NCBI RefSeq assembly: GCF_023078355.1
Contig: NZ_CP095552.1
Span: 2,356,001 to 2,420,000, forward strand
From: Gordonia hongkongensis
GTDB lineage: Bacteria; Actinomycetota; Actinomycetes; Mycobacteriales; Mycobacteriaceae
Reading direction: 5' to 3'
DNA length: 64,000 bases
Under the pieces are notes generated by a model. That model did not search any database. It had not been told where the DNA came from and saw only the letters and a program-made list of their open reading frames with translations. Within the stretch, counting starts at the first letter, position 1; each line of letters starts with the position of its first letter. The position numbers and the translations under genes were made by a program. Below are positions 10,170 through 20,743 of this stretch, in pieces.

Positions 10170-11387
10170 GTGCACGACGAACCCGTGCGCGTCGCGATCG
10201 TCGCGGGCTCCGACGCCGGGCATGCCTTCCCGGCTTTCGCGCTGGCCGAGCGGTTCCGCTCCGCCGGTGACACACCGGTCGTGTTCACCTCCCTCGCATG
10301 GTCGGAGGCCGCGCGCCGCCGGGGGATCGACATCGCTGATCTCCCGGGGCTGCGCGCCGAGGACTCCGACGACGACTCCGACGCCGGAGCCAAACTGAGT
10401 GCCCGCGCCGCGCGCATGGCCCAGCAGCTCGTCGGGCCGCTGCGTGCGGCCGGGTCGCAACTCGTCATCTCCGACGTCATCACCGTGGGCGGGGGCTGGG
10501 CCGCTCAACTGTGTGGACTGCCCTGGATCGAGCTGTCGCCGCATCCGCTGTACCGGCCGTCCCGGGGACTACCGCCGATCGGGTCCGGGCTCGAACCGGG
10601 TCGCGGCGTCGGGGGTCGGCTGCGCGACACGCTGATGCGCGCCGCCACCGCGTCGTCGATCCGCCAGGGCGTGCGGCAGCGGGACGCTGCCCGGCGGACG
10701 ATCGGGCTGGGTGACGTCGACGCGGAACCGGCGGCGCGACTCATCGCCACCCTTCCCGGCCTCGAGGTCCCGCGCCCCGACTGGCCGACCGACGCGCATC
10801 TCGTCGGACCCCTGGTGTGGGAGCCCACCGACGATCACTTCACCGTGCCTCCCGGCGATCACCCCCTCGTCGTCGTCGCCCCGTCGACCGCGCAGACCGG
10901 CGCCGCCGACATGCTCGGCGAGGCTCTCGAAGCGCTGTCGCCCGACACACTGGGCCGGACCGTGCGGGTGGTGGTCTCGGGGCTCCGAGACCCCGACGGG
11001 GCTGATCTCGCCCGCTTCCGCGGGGAACTGATCACGGCGGGGCCGGGCCGGCAGGACGAGGTGCTCGCGCACGCCGACCTGCTGATCTGTGGCTCCGGGC
11101 ACGGGATCCTCGCGAAGGCGATGCTCGCGACGGTGCCGGTCGTCGCGGTACCCGGTGGGGGTGACCAGTGGGAGCTCGCCGCCCGGATCCGACGAGCCGG
11201 CGCGGGGCAGGCGGTGCGTCCGGTCACCGCGGACGCGGTTGCCGACGCCGTGCGGGCCGTCCTGGACGATCCGGCACATGCACGCGCGGCGGGTGCGATC
11301 GGGGAGTCGGTGACCGACGTCGTCGACCCGGTGGCGGTCGCGCATCGCGTCCTGGCGGCGTCACCTAGGCTGGACCCGTGCGTCTGA
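10170..11387 (+). CDS. Glycosyltransferase, GT-B fold (Rv2739c-like)
   Basis: A 405-residue protein with the MurG/UGT-type GT-B arrangement. The N-terminal half begins VRVAIVAGSDAGHAFPAFAL, and the C-terminal half has a nucleotide-sugar region: HADLLICGSGHGILAKAML, then VPGGGDQWELAARIRRAGAG. The acceptor and sugar are unknown. The position directly before the DUF3046 gene and recA is that of Rv2739c, a putative transferase in M. tuberculosis. The start is GTG 10170 or GTG 10185; the conserved part begins at the second. It is 14 bases after pspA and probably co-transcribed. Confidence 0.8.
   Translation: MHDEPVRVAIVAGSDAGHAFPAFALAERFRSAGDTPVVFTSLAWSEAARRRGIDIADLPGLRAEDSDDDSDAGAKLSARAARMAQQLVGPLRAAGSQLVISDVITVGGGWAAQLCGLPWIELSPHPLYRPSRGLPPIGSGLEPGRGVGGRLRDTLMRAATASSIRQGVRQRDAARRTIGLGDVDAEPAARLIATLPGLEVPRPDWPTDAHLVGPLVWEPTDDHFTVPPGDHPLVVVAPSTAQTGAADMLGEALEALSPDTLGRTVRVVVSGLRDPDGADLARFRGELITAGPGRQDEVLAHADLLICGSGHGILAKAMLATVPVVAVPGGGDQWELAARIRRAGAGQAVRPVTADAVADAVRAVLDDPAHARAAGAIGESVTDVVDPVAVAHRVLAASPRLDPCV
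11366..11371 (+). promoter_or_regulatory. Internal -10 box, leaderless DUF3046 gene
   Basis: TAGGCT, inside the end of the glycosyltransferase gene, is 6 bases before GTG 11378. The small gene may therefore have its own leaderless mRNA. Confidence 0.5.
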
Positions 11388-11572
11388 CCGAGTTCACCGA
11401 GTTGATGACCACCGAATTCGGTGTGCCGTCGGCGGATTCGATCCTGTCCGATCACATCCTGATCGAGGTCGGCGGACGCACGGGTGCCCAGGCGATCGAC
11501 GACGGGGTCGACCCGCGCGACGTCTGGATCGCGATCTGTCGCGACTTCGACGTACCGCGCCATCGCTGGTGA
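11378..11572 (+). CDS. DUF3046 domain protein (Rv2738c-like)
   Basis: A 64-residue acidic protein of the DUF3046 family, conserved next to recA in mycolic-acid actinobacteria (Rv2738c). It begins MRLTEFTELMTTEFG and ends DVWIAICRDFDVPRHRW; the RLTEF and DVW-x3-C patterns typify the family. No function is established. It overlaps the upstream glycosyltransferase by 10 bases in another frame and starts 6 bases after a TAGGCT box. Confidence 0.88.
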   Translation: MRLTEFTELMTTEFGVPSADSILSDHILIEVGGRTGAQAIDDGVDPRDVWIAICRDFDVPRHRW

Positions 11573-11592
11573 CACGCCACCGCGTGTCACAC

Positions 11593-11621
11593 TTGCCATC
11601 GAACAGGTGTTCGTCCATCCT
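11593..11621 (+). promoter_or_regulatory. recA promoter with LexA (SOS) box in its spacer
   Basis: TTGCCA (11593-11598), a 17-base spacer and CATCCT (11616-11621) form a sigma-70-type promoter. The spacer holds TCGAAC-AGGT-GTTCGT (11599-11614), 11 of 12 matches to the actinobacterial SOS box TCGAAC-N4-GTTCGA. LexA bound here would block the -35/-10 region directly. Confidence 0.8.
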
Positions 11622-11677
11622 GGTGCCCAGAGGTGAAATCAGACGGAACCACACGGGCCGAGTCTGCGTCTGAAGAG

Positions 11678-11700
11678 TTGTCGGACCCACCGGCTACTTT
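11678..11700 (+). promoter_or_regulatory. PafBC-type (RecA-NDp) promoter of recA
   Basis: TTGTCGGAC (11678-11686), 8 bases, then TACTTT (11695-11700) matches the LexA-independent damage promoter TTGTCRGTG-N8-TANNAT described for mycobacterial recA. Transcription would start near 11707, exactly on an ATG in frame with recA. Confidence 0.72.
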
Positions 11701-11769
11701 CATCACATGAACGCCCGGACCGCACAGACCGCCCGCCGGAAATCCGGCTCACAACCGAGGAGAACTCCC

Positions 11770-12813
11770 ATGGCACCTGCGCCCCAAGACCGCGAGAAGG
11801 CTCTCGACCTCGCCCTCGCGCAGATCGACAAGAACTTCGGCAAGGGTTCGGTGATGCGGCTCGGCGAGGAGACCCGTCAGCCGATCGAGATCATCCCCAC
11901 CGGGTCCATCGCGCTCGACGTCGCCCTCGGTATCGGCGGACTGCCCCGCGGCCGCGTCGTGGAGATCTACGGTCCGGAGTCCTCGGGTAAGACGACCGTC
12001 GCCCTGCACGCCGTCGCCAACGCCCAGGCGCAGGGCGGCATCGCCGCGTTCATCGACGCCGAGCACGCACTCGATCCCGACTACGCCGCCAAACTCGGCG
12101 TCGACACCGACGCGCTGCTGGTGTCCCAGCCCGACACCGGTGAGCAGGCGCTCGAGATCGCGGACATGCTGATCCGATCGGGCGCGCTCGACATCCTGGT
12201 CATCGACTCGGTGGCCGCGCTGGTCCCCAAGGCCGAGATCGAGGGCGAGATGGGCGACAGCCACGTCGGTCTGCAGGCCCGCCTGATGAGCCAGGCCCTG
12301 CGGAAGATGACCTCCGCGCTGAACCAGTCGAAGACCACCGCGATCTTCATCAACCAGCTGCGCGAGAAGATCGGCGTCATGTTCGGTTCGCCCGAGACCA
12401 CCACGGGCGGAAAGGCACTGAAGTTCTACTCGTCGGTGCGCCTCGACGTCCGCCGGATCGAGACCCTCAAGGACGGGACCGACGCGGTCGGTAACCGCAC
12501 ACGCGTCAAGGTCGTCAAGAACAAGGTCGCACCGCCGTTCAAGCAGGCCGAGTTCGACATCCTCTACGGCCAGGGCATCAGCAAGGAGGGCTCGCTGATC
12601 GACATGGGTGTCGCGGAGGGCTTCATCCGCAAGTCCGGTTCGTGGTTCACCTACGAGGGCGATCAACTCGGCCAGGGCAAGGAGAACGCGCGCAAGTTCC
12701 TGCTCGAGAACGTCGACATCCGCGACGAGATCGAGAAGAAGATCAAAGAGAAGCTGGGCATCGGCGCCACCGTCGACGCCGACGACATCGCCCCCGCCCC
12801 AGTCGAATTCTGA
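11770..12813 (+). CDS. recA: Recombinase RecA (no intein)
   Basis: DNA-dependent ATPase that forms strand-exchange filaments and triggers LexA self-cleavage. With ATG 11770, preceded by CGAGGAGA, the protein has 347 residues. Walker A GPESSGKT is near residues 68-75, Walker B ([12 protein letters not shown]) near 140, and the L2 region with [15 protein letters not shown] near 207. The site carrying an intein in M. tuberculosis RecA (after VKVVKNK) is uninterrupted here. An in-frame ATG at 11707 would add 21 basic residues and lies at the predicted PafBC start site, so a longer isoform is possible. recX follows 25 bases downstream. Confidence 0.97.
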   Translation: MAPAPQDREKALDLALAQIDKNFGKGSVMRLGEETRQPIEIIPTGSIALDVALGIGGLPRGRVVEIYGPESSGKTTVALHAVANAQAQGGIAAFIDAEHALDPDYAAKLGVDTDALLVSQPDTGEQALEIADMLIRSGALDILVIDSVAALVPKAEIEGEMGDSHVGLQARLMSQALRKMTSALNQSKTTAIFINQLREKIGVMFGSPETTTGGKALKFYSSVRLDVRRIETLKDGTDAVGNRTRVKVVKNKVAPPFKQAEFDILYGQGISKEGSLIDMGVAEGFIRKSGSWFTYEGDQLGQGKENARKFLLENVDIRDEIEKKIKEKLGIGATVDADDIAPAPVEF

Positions 12814-12838
12814 CATCGAAGGCGAGTTCAGGTAGACC

Positions 12839-13387
12839 GTGAGCGAGGCAACGGACCCCGGGCAGACGCGCACGCGGCGGGACAACGATCCCGACCGTAA
12901 GGGACCCAGTGCATGGGACTCGGCGCTCCGACTGCTCGGGGTCCGTGCGCGTTCACGCCAGGAGATGCGAGAGCGATTGACGCGCAAGGGTTTCGAACCC
13001 GAGGCGGTCGACGACGTGATGGCGCGCCTGGAGCAACACAACCTCCTCGACGACGAGGAGTTCGCCTCCGAGTGGGTACGATCCCGCCACCTCAACTCCG
13101 GTAAGGGGCGCGTCGCGTTACGACACGAGCTCCGCACCAAGGGGATCGACGAGTCGATCATCGCCGAGGCCCTCGCCGACATCGACCCCGACGACGAACG
13201 TGAGATCGCGTCGGGTCTGGTCGTGCGCAAACTCACGCCCTCGGTCGTCGACCGGATAGCCGAGGATCGCGCCGAACGCGACAAGGCGATGCGACGTCTC
13301 GTCGGAATGCTGGTGCGGCGCGGCTATTCCCAGTCCCTGGCGTTCGACGTCGTGGGGGAGGCGCTCAGCGAGCTGCGTAGCGGCTGA
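12839..13387 (+). CDS. recX: Regulatory protein RecX
   Basis: RecX binds in the groove of the RecA filament and limits its extension. The 182-residue protein has the three-repeat helical pattern: SALRLLGVRARSRQEMRERL with RKGF, then LLDDEEFASEWVRSR, GKGRVALRHELRTKGI, and a final RRLVGMLVRRGYSQSLAFDVV. It begins on GTG 12839, 25 bases after recA, with only a weak AGGT before it, so it probably depends on the recA message. The recA-recX pair and its position next to the glutamate transporter genes match Corynebacterium. Confidence 0.93.
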   Translation: MSEATDPGQTRTRRDNDPDRKGPSAWDSALRLLGVRARSRQEMRERLTRKGFEPEAVDDVMARLEQHNLLDDEEFASEWVRSRHLNSGKGRVALRHELRTKGIDESIIAEALADIDPDDEREIASGLVVRKLTPSVVDRIAEDRAERDKAMRRLVGMLVRRGYSQSLAFDVVGEALSELRSG

Positions 13388-13392
13388 ACGCC

Positions 13393-13413
13393 CCCACACG
13401 ACGATCGTGCGGG
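13393..13413. terminator. Hairpin between recX and gluD
   Basis: CCCACACGA and TCGTGCGGG pair with one mismatch around a 3-base loop, between convergent stop codons. This is a modest stem, so assignment as terminator is tentative. Confidence 0.4.
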
Positions 13414-13415
13414 TG

Positions 13416-14306
13416 TCACCTGCCGGTCGGCAGGTTCTCCGAAGCAGCGAGTTCGGTCTCCTCCGGATCCGCAGGCGGTGCGGACGACCGGCGCCCCTGC
13501 CGGAGCCGGCGTTCGAGGCTGGTGGCGAAGGTCGAGAGCCCGAAGTTGATCAGGATCATGATGATGGCCACGACGATCAGTGCCGGGATGTAGTTGCCGT
13601 AGCGCGACGCCGAGAGCAGGCCGCTGCGGACCACCTCGGAGTAACCGATGATGTAGCCCAGCGCACTGTCCTTCAGCGCCACGACCATCTGCGAGATCAG
13701 TGCCGGCATCATTGCCGTGATCGCCTGTGGCAGAAGGATGATGCGCATCATCTGGCTCTTGCGCAGACCCAGTGCCATCGACGCCTCGGTCTGTCCCTTG
13801 GGCAGTGAGTTGATGCCGGATCGCAGGATCTCGGCCATGACCGACCCGTTGTACAGGGTGAGTCCGGTGACCACCGCCGCGAACGCCAGGAAGGACGACG
13901 GGAAGATCCCGTAGATCGCGAACAGGAACCAGGTGAAGACCATCAGGATCAGCACCGGGATGGCGCGGAACACCTCGACGAACAGGCCTGCGATGGTGCG
14001 TACCCACAGGTGATCGGAGAGTCGGCCGATACCGAGGACCGCACCGAGCAACAGCGACAGCACGATCGAGACCGCCGCGGCCGCGAGGGTCCGCCACAGG
14101 CCCGGCAGGATGTAGCCGGTCCAAGTGCTCCACGTGACGAACGGCGACCACTTCTCGGCGGTGAACTGTTCGTTGGCGGCGAGGACGGCGATCACGTAGA
14201 TCGCGATCGCGGCCAGGACCGCGATGAACGCGATCGCCAGCAAGCGGTTCCGGGTGCGGGCGCGTGGTCCCGGGGCGTCGTAGAGGACGGTCGAGTCAGC
14301 GCTCAT
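13416..14306 (-). CDS. gluD: Glutamate ABC transporter permease GluD
   Basis: Second permease of a polar amino-acid ABC importer (HisM/GlnP type), 296 residues. It has one long N-terminal helix, an extracytoplasmic stretch, then the five-helix core. The EAA loop that contacts the ATPase is visible as [25 protein letters not shown]. The gene overlaps gluC by 4 bases (ATGA), so they are translationally coupled. Order gluA-gluB-gluC-gluD next to recX and miaB is the C. glutamicum arrangement, which supports glutamate as substrate. Confidence 0.9.
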   Translation of the reverse strand: MSADSTVLYDAPGPRARTRNRLLAIAFIAVLAAIAIYVIAVLAANEQFTAEKWSPFVTWSTWTGYILPGLWRTLAAAAVSIVLSLLLGAVLGIGRLSDHLWVRTIAGLFVEVFRAIPVLILMVFTWFLFAIYGIFPSSFLAFAAVVTGLTLYNGSVMAEILRSGINSLPKGQTEASMALGLRKSQMMRIILLPQAITAMMPALISQMVVALKDSALGYIIGYSEVVRSGLLSASRYGNYIPALIVVAIIMILINFGLSTFATSLERRLRQGRRSSAPPADPEETELAASENLPTGR

Positions 14307-14980
14307 CGTTTCACCGCCAGTCGCTTGGCGAGGTAGCCGAAGACGGCACCCTCGCTGAGTGTGATGATCATGAATCCCGCCGCGATGACGCCGAAGATGA
14401 CGAACAGCTGGTCGGAGTAGGTCTCGATCTCGGTCTTCATGAGAGCCGCCGCCTCGGCGACGCCGATCACCGAAGCGACCGTCGTGTTCTTGGTGAGCGC
14501 GATCAGGACGCTGCCCAGCGGACCGATCACCGACCGGATCGCCTGTGGCAGCACGATGACCCCGAAGACCTGCGTGAACGAGAGGCCGAGGGAGCGAGCG
14601 GCTTCGGCCTGCCCGAGCGGGACCGTGTTGAAGCCGGAGCGCAGCGTCTCACAGACGAACGTCGAGGTGTACAGCACGAAGGCGAGGACGGCGAGCCAGA
14701 AGTTGTTCGACTCGATCGTCGGCGCGAAGGTCAGGCCCAGGTTCTGGTACAGGCCGATCGCACAGAACAGCACCACGAGTGTCAGCGGCGTGTTGCGGAC
14801 GATGTTCACGTAGACCTCGGCGAAGCCGCGCATCACCGGCACCGGGGAGACCCGCATGGCCGCGAGGATCGTGCCCCACACCAGCGAGCCGATCGCCGAG
14901 TAGAAGGTCAGCTGGATGGTCACCCAGAAGGCGGGCCACAGCTCTGGACCCATGCTCTCCCACAGAGAGACGTCATTCAT
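14303..14980 (-). CDS. gluC: Glutamate ABC transporter permease GluC
   Basis: First permease of the importer, 225 residues, with five predicted membrane helices starting [20 protein letters not shown]. The EAA loop is [20 protein letters not shown]. It probably pairs with GluD as a heterodimeric channel served by the GluA ATPase and the GluB lipoprotein. The start ATG follows the gluB stop by 15 bases and its own stop overlaps the gluD start. Confidence 0.9.
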   Translation of the reverse strand: MNDVSLWESMGPELWPAFWVTIQLTFYSAIGSLVWGTILAAMRVSPVPVMRGFAEVYVNIVRNTPLTLVVLFCAIGLYQNLGLTFAPTIESNNFWLAVLAFVLYTSTFVCETLRSGFNTVPLGQAEAARSLGLSFTQVFGVIVLPQAIRSVIGPLGSVLIALTKNTTVASVIGVAEAAALMKTEIETYSDQLFVIFGVIAAGFMIITLSEGAVFGYLAKRLAVKR

Positions 14981-14995
14981 CGGTAGCTCCGTCGC

Positions 14996-16003
14996 TCACT
15001 GCAGCCCGGGCGGGCACGGTGTGGAGGGCGAGTCGAGGAAGTCGAGGTCGCCGGGATCGGGCAGGTAGGGGAACCTCGAGTCCGGACGGTCGGCGCGGGC
15101 GATGATCTCGTCCACGTAGGGATTGCCGAGCGCCTCGCGCAGCGCGGCGTTCCAGGCCGACTCGCCGTCGACGGAAGGCGCGAGCATCGCGTCGAGTGCC
15201 GTGTTGACGGCGTTCTGCGACGCCGTGTCGTCCAGAGCCAGCCCCACGCCGTAGCGCTCGGTGGAGAACGGACTGCCCGCGGTCTTCAGGGCATCCTTCA
15301 CGCAGGCGTCCTTGAGGTAGGTCATCTCGACGAGCTTGAACTCGCCCTCCCAGAAGTTGGAGTAGCCGGCGAGGATCGCCTCGTCGGTGGTCACCGCGTC
15401 GACCTTGTCGCGACGCAGCGCCTCGACGCAGGCCGAGTAGGAGTCGTACTCCTGCAACTGGACCGCGGGCAGCTGTGCCTTGACGTTCTGCGCCGGTGTC
15501 GAGCCGGTCACCGAGCAGAGCTTCTTGCCCTTGTCGAGGTCGGCGAGTTCGTCGATCGTGTTGTCGTCGGCACGCACCATCAGACCCTGGTACGTGACGA
15601 GATAGGGACCGCCGAAGGACACCTTCTTCGAGCGCGCCGCGTTGATCGAGTACGTGGCCGCGATCAGGTCGACCTCACCGTTGTCGATCATCGCCTCGCG
15701 GCGCGCCGAGGGGGTCTCGCGCCAGGTGACCTCCGGATGCGGCACTCCGAGGTCGTCGGCGATGTGGTTGACGACATAGCGCGACACCGAGGCGTCGAAT
15801 CCCTCGACGTTGCCGTCCGGCTCGTAGAGGCCGAGACCGGGCTGGTCGAACTTGACGCCCAGCACGACCGAGCCCTCGCGGATGGAGTCGAGCAGGTTGC
15901 GCGGTTCGGTGCTGCCGCAGGCGGACAACACGGTGGCGAGCAGTGCGCCGACCGCGAGGACCAGGCCCGCGGTCCGCACCGGGCGGGTGGTTCGCTGTGT
16001 CAT
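14996..16003 (-). CDS. gluB: Glutamate-binding lipoprotein GluB
   Basis: Extracytoplasmic solute-binding protein (SBP_bac_3 family), 335 residues. A lipoprotein signal peptide is evident: basic start, hydrophobic segment and lipobox LSAC with Cys near residue 29. The mature part shows SVVLGVKFDQPGLG, EGFDASVSRYV and the YSACVEALRRDKVDAVTTDE region typical of the family. It should deliver glutamate to GluC/GluD at the cell surface. It is separated from gluA by a single base and the C-terminus ends in a Pro/Gly tail. Confidence 0.92.
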   Translation of the reverse strand: MTQRTTRPVRTAGLVLAVGALLATVLSACGSTEPRNLLDSIREGSVVLGVKFDQPGLGLYEPDGNVEGFDASVSRYVVNHIADDLGVPHPEVTWRETPSARREAMIDNGEVDLIAATYSINAARSKKVSFGGPYLVTYQGLMVRADDNTIDELADLDKGKKLCSVTGSTPAQNVKAQLPAVQLQEYDSYSACVEALRRDKVDAVTTDEAILAGYSNFWEGEFKLVEMTYLKDACVKDALKTAGSPFSTERYGVGLALDDTASQNAVNTALDAMLAPSVDGESAWNAALREALGNPYVDEIIARADRPDSRFPYLPDPGDLDFLDSPSTPCPPGLQ

Positions 16004-16004
16004 G

Positions 16005-16778
<774 letters not shown>

Positions 16779-16842
16779 TGGGGCACCCTATCGGCCGACG
16801 TGGAACACGGTGTCCTGTGGGAGTCGATTTGCGTGCGCCCCG

Positions 16843-16848
16843 TACCCT
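16843..16848 (+). promoter_or_regulatory. -10 box for leaderless miaB
   Basis: TACCCT lies 7 bases before GTG 16856. This decides the miaB start, because no ribosome binding site is near either possible start. Confidence 0.6.
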
Positions 16849-16855
16849 CGTAGGG

Positions 16856-18400
16856 GTGAGTATCGAGTTGTCGGATCGGCCTGAGCAGGCAGCACCCGCC
16901 GCGCGCAGTTATCAGGTCCGTACCTACGGCTGCCAGATGAACGTCCACGATTCCGAGCGCATCGCCGGTCTGCTCGAGGACGCCGGGTACGTGCGCGCCG
17001 GTGATGACGACCCCGCCGATCTCGTCGTCTTCAACACCTGCGCCATCCGGGAGAACGCCGACAACAAGCTGTACGGCAACCTGTCCCACCTCGCTCCGGT
17101 CAAGTCCGATCGGCCCGGCATGCAGATCGCCGTCGGCGGCTGCCTCGCGCAGAAGGACAAGGACACGGTGCTGTCCCGAGCACCGTGGGTCGACGTCGTC
17201 TTCGGCACACACAACATCGGGTCGCTGCCCGCGTTGCTCGATCGTGCCCGCCACAACGACGCCGCCCAGGTGGAGATCCTCGACGCGCTCGAGCGGTTCC
17301 CGTCGACCCTGCCGGCCAAGCGCGACTCCGCCTACTCGGGCTGGGTGTCGGTGTCGGTGGGGTGCAACAACACCTGCACGTTCTGCATCGTGCCGTCGCT
17401 GCGCGGCAAGGAGGTCGACCGCCGGCCGGGCGAGGTGCTCGCCGAGGTACAGGCCCTCGTCGACCAGGGTGTCGTCGAGGTGACTCTGCTGGGCCAGAAC
17501 GTGAACGCCTACGGGATGTCCTTCGCCGATCCCGATCAGCCCCGCAACCGGGGCGCCTTCGCCGAACTGCTGCGCGCCTGCGGTGACATCGAGGGGCTCG
17601 AACGCGTCCGGTTCACCTCACCGCACCCCGCCGAGTTCACCGACGACGTGATCGAGGCGATGGCCCAGACGCCGAATGTGTGTCCGCAACTGCACATGCC
17701 GCTGCAGTCGGGGTCCGATCGCATCCTGCGCGCGATGCGCCGCAGCTACCGGCAGACCAAGTTCCTGGGCATCCTCGACAAGGTCCGCGAGGCCATGCCG
17801 CATGCGGCGATCACCACCGACATCATCGTCGGCTTCCCCGGCGAGACCGAGGAGGACTTCGAGGCCACCCTGGACGTCGTCGAGCGCGCCCGCTTCTCGA
17901 GCGCGTTCACCTTCCAGTACTCGCCCCGCCCCGGCACGCCCGCCGCGACGATGGCCGATCAGGTGCCGCCCGAGGTCGTGGCCGATCGCTACCGGCGTCT
18001 CATCGCGCTGCAGGAGCGGATCTGCCTGGCCGAGAACGAGGCGCTGGTCGGGACCGAGGTGGAGTTGCTCGTGGTCGCCGACGAGGGGCGCAAGTCGGCG
18101 AAGACCCAGCGCATGACCGGCCGCGCCCGGGACGGCCGCCTGGTGCACTTCGCGCCCGGAACGGCGTCGGGGATCCGCCCGGGTGACGTCGTGCACACGC
18201 AGCTCACCGCAGCTGCACCACACCATCTGATCGCCGATTCCGGCGTTCTCGCGCACCGTCGCACCCGCGCCGGCGACGCGCACGAACAGAGCCGTACCCC
18301 CACCACCGCGCCCGTCGGCGTCGGGCTCGGGCTGCCGGGGTTCGGTGCCCCCGCCGCCGTCCCGGCCGACGCCGGCTGCGGCAGTGGCTGCGGCAGCTGA
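16856..18400 (+). CDS. miaB: tRNA-2-methylthio-N6-dimethylallyladenosine synthase MiaB
   Basis: Radical-SAM methylthiotransferase that adds 2-methylthio to i6A37 of tRNAs reading UNN codons; its substrate is made by MiaA, encoded 3 kb downstream. With GTG 16856 it has 514 residues. The N-terminal cluster cysteines are in YGCQMN, FNTCAIR and GGCLAQ; the radical-SAM motif is CNNTCTFC; a C-terminal TRAM domain follows. An odd Gly/Pro/Ala-rich tail ends in GCGSGCGS. A longer frame back to 16778 overlaps the gluA start and is less likely. Confidence 0.94.
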   Translation: MSIELSDRPEQAAPAARSYQVRTYGCQMNVHDSERIAGLLEDAGYVRAGDDDPADLVVFNTCAIRENADNKLYGNLSHLAPVKSDRPGMQIAVGGCLAQKDKDTVLSRAPWVDVVFGTHNIGSLPALLDRARHNDAAQVEILDALERFPSTLPAKRDSAYSGWVSVSVGCNNTCTFCIVPSLRGKEVDRRPGEVLAEVQALVDQGVVEVTLLGQNVNAYGMSFADPDQPRNRGAFAELLRACGDIEGLERVRFTSPHPAEFTDDVIEAMAQTPNVCPQLHMPLQSGSDRILRAMRRSYRQTKFLGILDKVREAMPHAAITTDIIVGFPGETEEDFEATLDVVERARFSSAFTFQYSPRPGTPAATMADQVPPEVVADRYRRLIALQERICLAENEALVGTEVELLVVADEGRKSAKTQRMTGRARDGRLVHFAPGTASGIRPGDVVHTQLTAAAPHHLIADSGVLAHRRTRAGDAHEQSRTPTTAPVGVGLGLPGFGAPAAVPADAGCGSGCGS

Positions 18401-18421
18401 CCACCATCACGAAGTGAGGCG

Positions 18422-19057
18422 ATGACCATGTCCGAGAATTCGGCGTCCGACAACGAGGCGTCCGGCAGCTCTGCGTCCGAGAAGGCCGCGTTCGAGCAGT
18501 ACGAGAACGACCTGCGCAAGGCGGAACGGCGGGTGGCCGGCGAGATCGACCCGGGTGCGCGCGCGGTCGTCGTCGCCGTGGCCGTCGTCCTCGCCATGGT
18601 GTCGATGGTGTTGCCGCACACGGGATCCGTCACCGGGCTCGAGGTCCTCACCTTCACGCCCGAGGCGGCCGCCGAGCGCGTCACGATCGTGTCGAGGATC
18701 TTCGTCTACCTGGTGACGATCTTCGGCATCGTCGTCTCCATGCTCGCGCTGCTCACCCGCCGGTGGTTCCTGGCGTGGATCGCGCTGTGCGGGTGCGCCA
18801 TCGCGTGCGTCGCCGGGATGCTGGCGTGGTGGTCGCGGAACACGCCGGGCGTCGGTGGCGTCGAGCCGCCGTCGGGCGTCGGCATCGGCCTTGTGCTGGG
18901 CTGGATCGCGGTCTTCGTGCTCACGTTCCACTGGTCCCGCGTCGTGTGGGCGCGGAGCTCCTATCAGCTCGCGCTCGAGGACGAGCGGCGCCGGCAGGCC
19001 GCCGAGCAGGAGGCCTACGCCGCAGCGCTGTACCGCAAGAACCCGAACGAGGACTGA
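18422..19057 (+). CDS. Rv2732c family membrane protein
   Basis: A 211-residue membrane protein in the exact position of Rv2732c, after miaB and before the convergent DUF349 gene. It has an acidic, Ser/Ala-rich N-terminus, then four hydrophobic segments ([76 protein letters not shown]) and a charged C-terminal helix ([19 protein letters not shown]). Function is unknown. Starts at ATG 18422 or 18428. It lies 21 bases after miaB and is probably in its operon. Confidence 0.85.
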   Translation: MTMSENSASDNEASGSSASEKAAFEQYENDLRKAERRVAGEIDPGARAVVVAVAVVLAMVSMVLPHTGSVTGLEVLTFTPEAAAERVTIVSRIFVYLVTIFGIVVSMLALLTRRWFLAWIALCGCAIACVAGMLAWWSRNTPGVGGVEPPSGVGIGLVLGWIAVFVLTFHWSRVVWARSSYQLALEDERRRQAAEQEAYAAALYRKNPNED

Positions 19058-19077
19058 TCCGGCCGGCCCGACCGGAC

Positions 19078-20451
19078 TCAGCGGTCGGTGACGGCACTCT
19101 CCGCGGCGGCGGCCCACTCGCGCCACTGCGCAGCCTGATCGCGCAACTTCGCGGCGTCGCGGTCCTTTCCGCGTTCGGCCGCCTTGCGTGCCTGGTCCTC
19201 GAGTTGCGCTGCGCGATCGGCGAATTGCGCCGCCCGCGCCAGTGCCTCGGGATCGGTCCGTTGCCACTGAGCGTCCTCGGCGTCGCGGATGCGCTTCTCC
19301 AGGGCCCGCGCGCGGGCCTCCAGGCTGTGCATCTGATCGCGCGGGACCTTGCCCAGTTCGTCCCACTGATCGCGGAACGACCGGAACTCGCGGCGGGCCG
19401 CGTCGAGATCGGCGGCCGGGTCGATGGCCTTCTCGGCGGCATCGAGCAGGGCGACCTTGGCGGTCGCGTTCGCGGAGAATTCCGCGTCGCGTTCCGACGA
19501 CGCCGCGTTGCGGGCGCCGAAGAAGACGTCCTGTGCGGCCTTGAACCGCTGCCAGAGGGCCTCGTCGGTGTCCCGCGGGGCGCGGCCGGCCGCCTTCCAC
19601 TCACCGAGCAGTTCCCGGAACTTGGCCGACGTCGGACCCCAGTCGGTGGAGCCGGACAGCTCCTCGGCGCGGGCGATGAGTGCTTCCTTGCGTTCCTTCG
19701 CACCGGCGCGCTCGCGGTCGAGTTCGGCGAAGTGCGCACCTCGCCGGCGATTGAAGGCGTCGCGCGCTTTGGCGTACCGCTTCCACAGCGCGTCGTCGGT
19801 CTTGCGGTCGACGCCCTTGATGGACTTCCACTCGTCCAGGATCTCGCGCAGCCGGTCGCCCGCGCTCTTCCAGTTGGTCGCGTCGGCGCCGATCTGCTCG
19901 GCCTCGGCGGCGAGGACCTCCTTGCGCGCGATGGCCTCCGACCGGGTCTTCTCGCGCTCGGCGCGGATGGTCTCGGCGACCTCGTCGGCGCTGCCGACGA
20001 TGGCCTCGAGGCGGCGCTGCAGCGCGGCGACGTCACCGATCACATGCGCGTTGGGCAACTCGTCGAGCAGGTGCTTGGCGGCTTGCTGGGCCTTACGCGG
20101 GTCTCCCGAGCGGGCGGTGAGCCGTTCCTCGAGGATCTCGACCTCGGTGGCGAGGTCGTCGAACCGGCGTCCGAAGTGCGCAAGCCCCTCCTCGACCGTG
20201 CCGGCCTGCCACGAACCGATCTCGCGTTCGCCCTTGTCGGTCTTGAGCCACACGACACCCGACTCGTCGATACGACCGAAGCGGTGCGGATCGCCGGTGA
20301 CGAGATGCGTGACGACCGGTTCGGACGCGATGCCTGGGCGGGGTCCGGGCTTGGGCCGGGGTCCCGGCTTGGGTCCCGGCTTCGGTGTGTCCTGCCCGGC
20401 GGGTGCCTGCTGGGGTTCGGAAGCCGATTCGGTCGGGTTGCTCATGTGCAC
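19078..20451 (-). CDS. DUF349 domain protein (Rv2731-like)
   Basis: A 457-residue, highly charged helical protein built from five to six tandem DUF349 repeats; [20 protein letters not shown], then the motifs W(K/R)RY, F and ELDRER recur about every 70 residues. The N-terminus is Pro/Gln-rich. It corresponds to Rv2731, an abundant conserved protein of unknown role; the repeats suggest a long coiled scaffold. It is convergent with the Rv2732c-type gene, with 20 bases between stops. GTG 20451 has AGGA upstream; ATG 20445 is an alternative. Confidence 0.85.
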   Translation of the reverse strand: MHMSNPTESASEPQQAPAGQDTPKPGPKPGPRPKPGPRPGIASEPVVTHLVTGDPHRFGRIDESGVVWLKTDKGEREIGSWQAGTVEEGLAHFGRRFDDLATEVEILEERLTARSGDPRKAQQAAKHLLDELPNAHVIGDVAALQRRLEAIVGSADEVAETIRAEREKTRSEAIARKEVLAAEAEQIGADATNWKSAGDRLREILDEWKSIKGVDRKTDDALWKRYAKARDAFNRRRGAHFAELDRERAGAKERKEALIARAEELSGSTDWGPTSAKFRELLGEWKAAGRAPRDTDEALWQRFKAAQDVFFGARNAASSERDAEFSANATAKVALLDAAEKAIDPAADLDAARREFRSFRDQWDELGKVPRDQMHSLEARARALEKRIRDAEDAQWQRTDPEALARAAQFADRAAQLEDQARKAAERGKDRDAAKLRDQAAQWREWAAAAESAVTDR

Positions 20452-20617
20452 GTGTCCTGCCGCTCAGTGGTGCCGCGCGTCACGGCTGCCGGTCGCTGGA
20501 GTCGGTTCTCGCCGGGCATCCTACGCCCGCGATCGCCGACAAGTACCGTTCCATTCAAGCAGTTCAGGCCCGTCGATGTGGCGTCCGTGCCGAGTTGGTG
20601 GGTCGCGGCGCGGGGTA

Positions 20618-20718
20618 ACCGGCGCCGGGAGCGGAGCGAGCGGGCCGAATGTCACCGGCGCCGGGAGCGGAGCGAGCGGGCCGAATGTCACCGGCGCCGG
20701 GAGCGGAGCGAGCGGGCC
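20618..20718. repeat. Three tandem copies of a 36-bp GC-rich repeat
   Basis: Two full 36-base units (20618-20653, 20654-20689) and a third of 29 bases (20690-20718) are nearly identical. Each contains the core CGCCGGGAGCGGAGCGAGCG. The array lies between the divergent DUF349 and Rv2728c-type genes, ending 14 bases before the latter's -10 box. A 28-base version recurs at 52811-52876. Confidence 0.9.
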
Positions 20719-20731
20719 TCGTGTGGTCGAC

Positions 20732-20737
20732 TAGCGT
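20732..20737 (+). promoter_or_regulatory. -10 box for a leaderless transcript
   Basis: TAGCGT is 6 bases before GTG 20744, directly after the tandem repeat array. Confidence 0.5.
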
Positions 20738-20743
20738 CGTGGT

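Noticed and set aside
13416..13440. Second hairpin (ACCTGC...GCAGGT) in the gluD end as terminator
   Set aside because: The stem lies inside the coding end of gluD; the intergenic stem at 13393-13413 is the better candidate.
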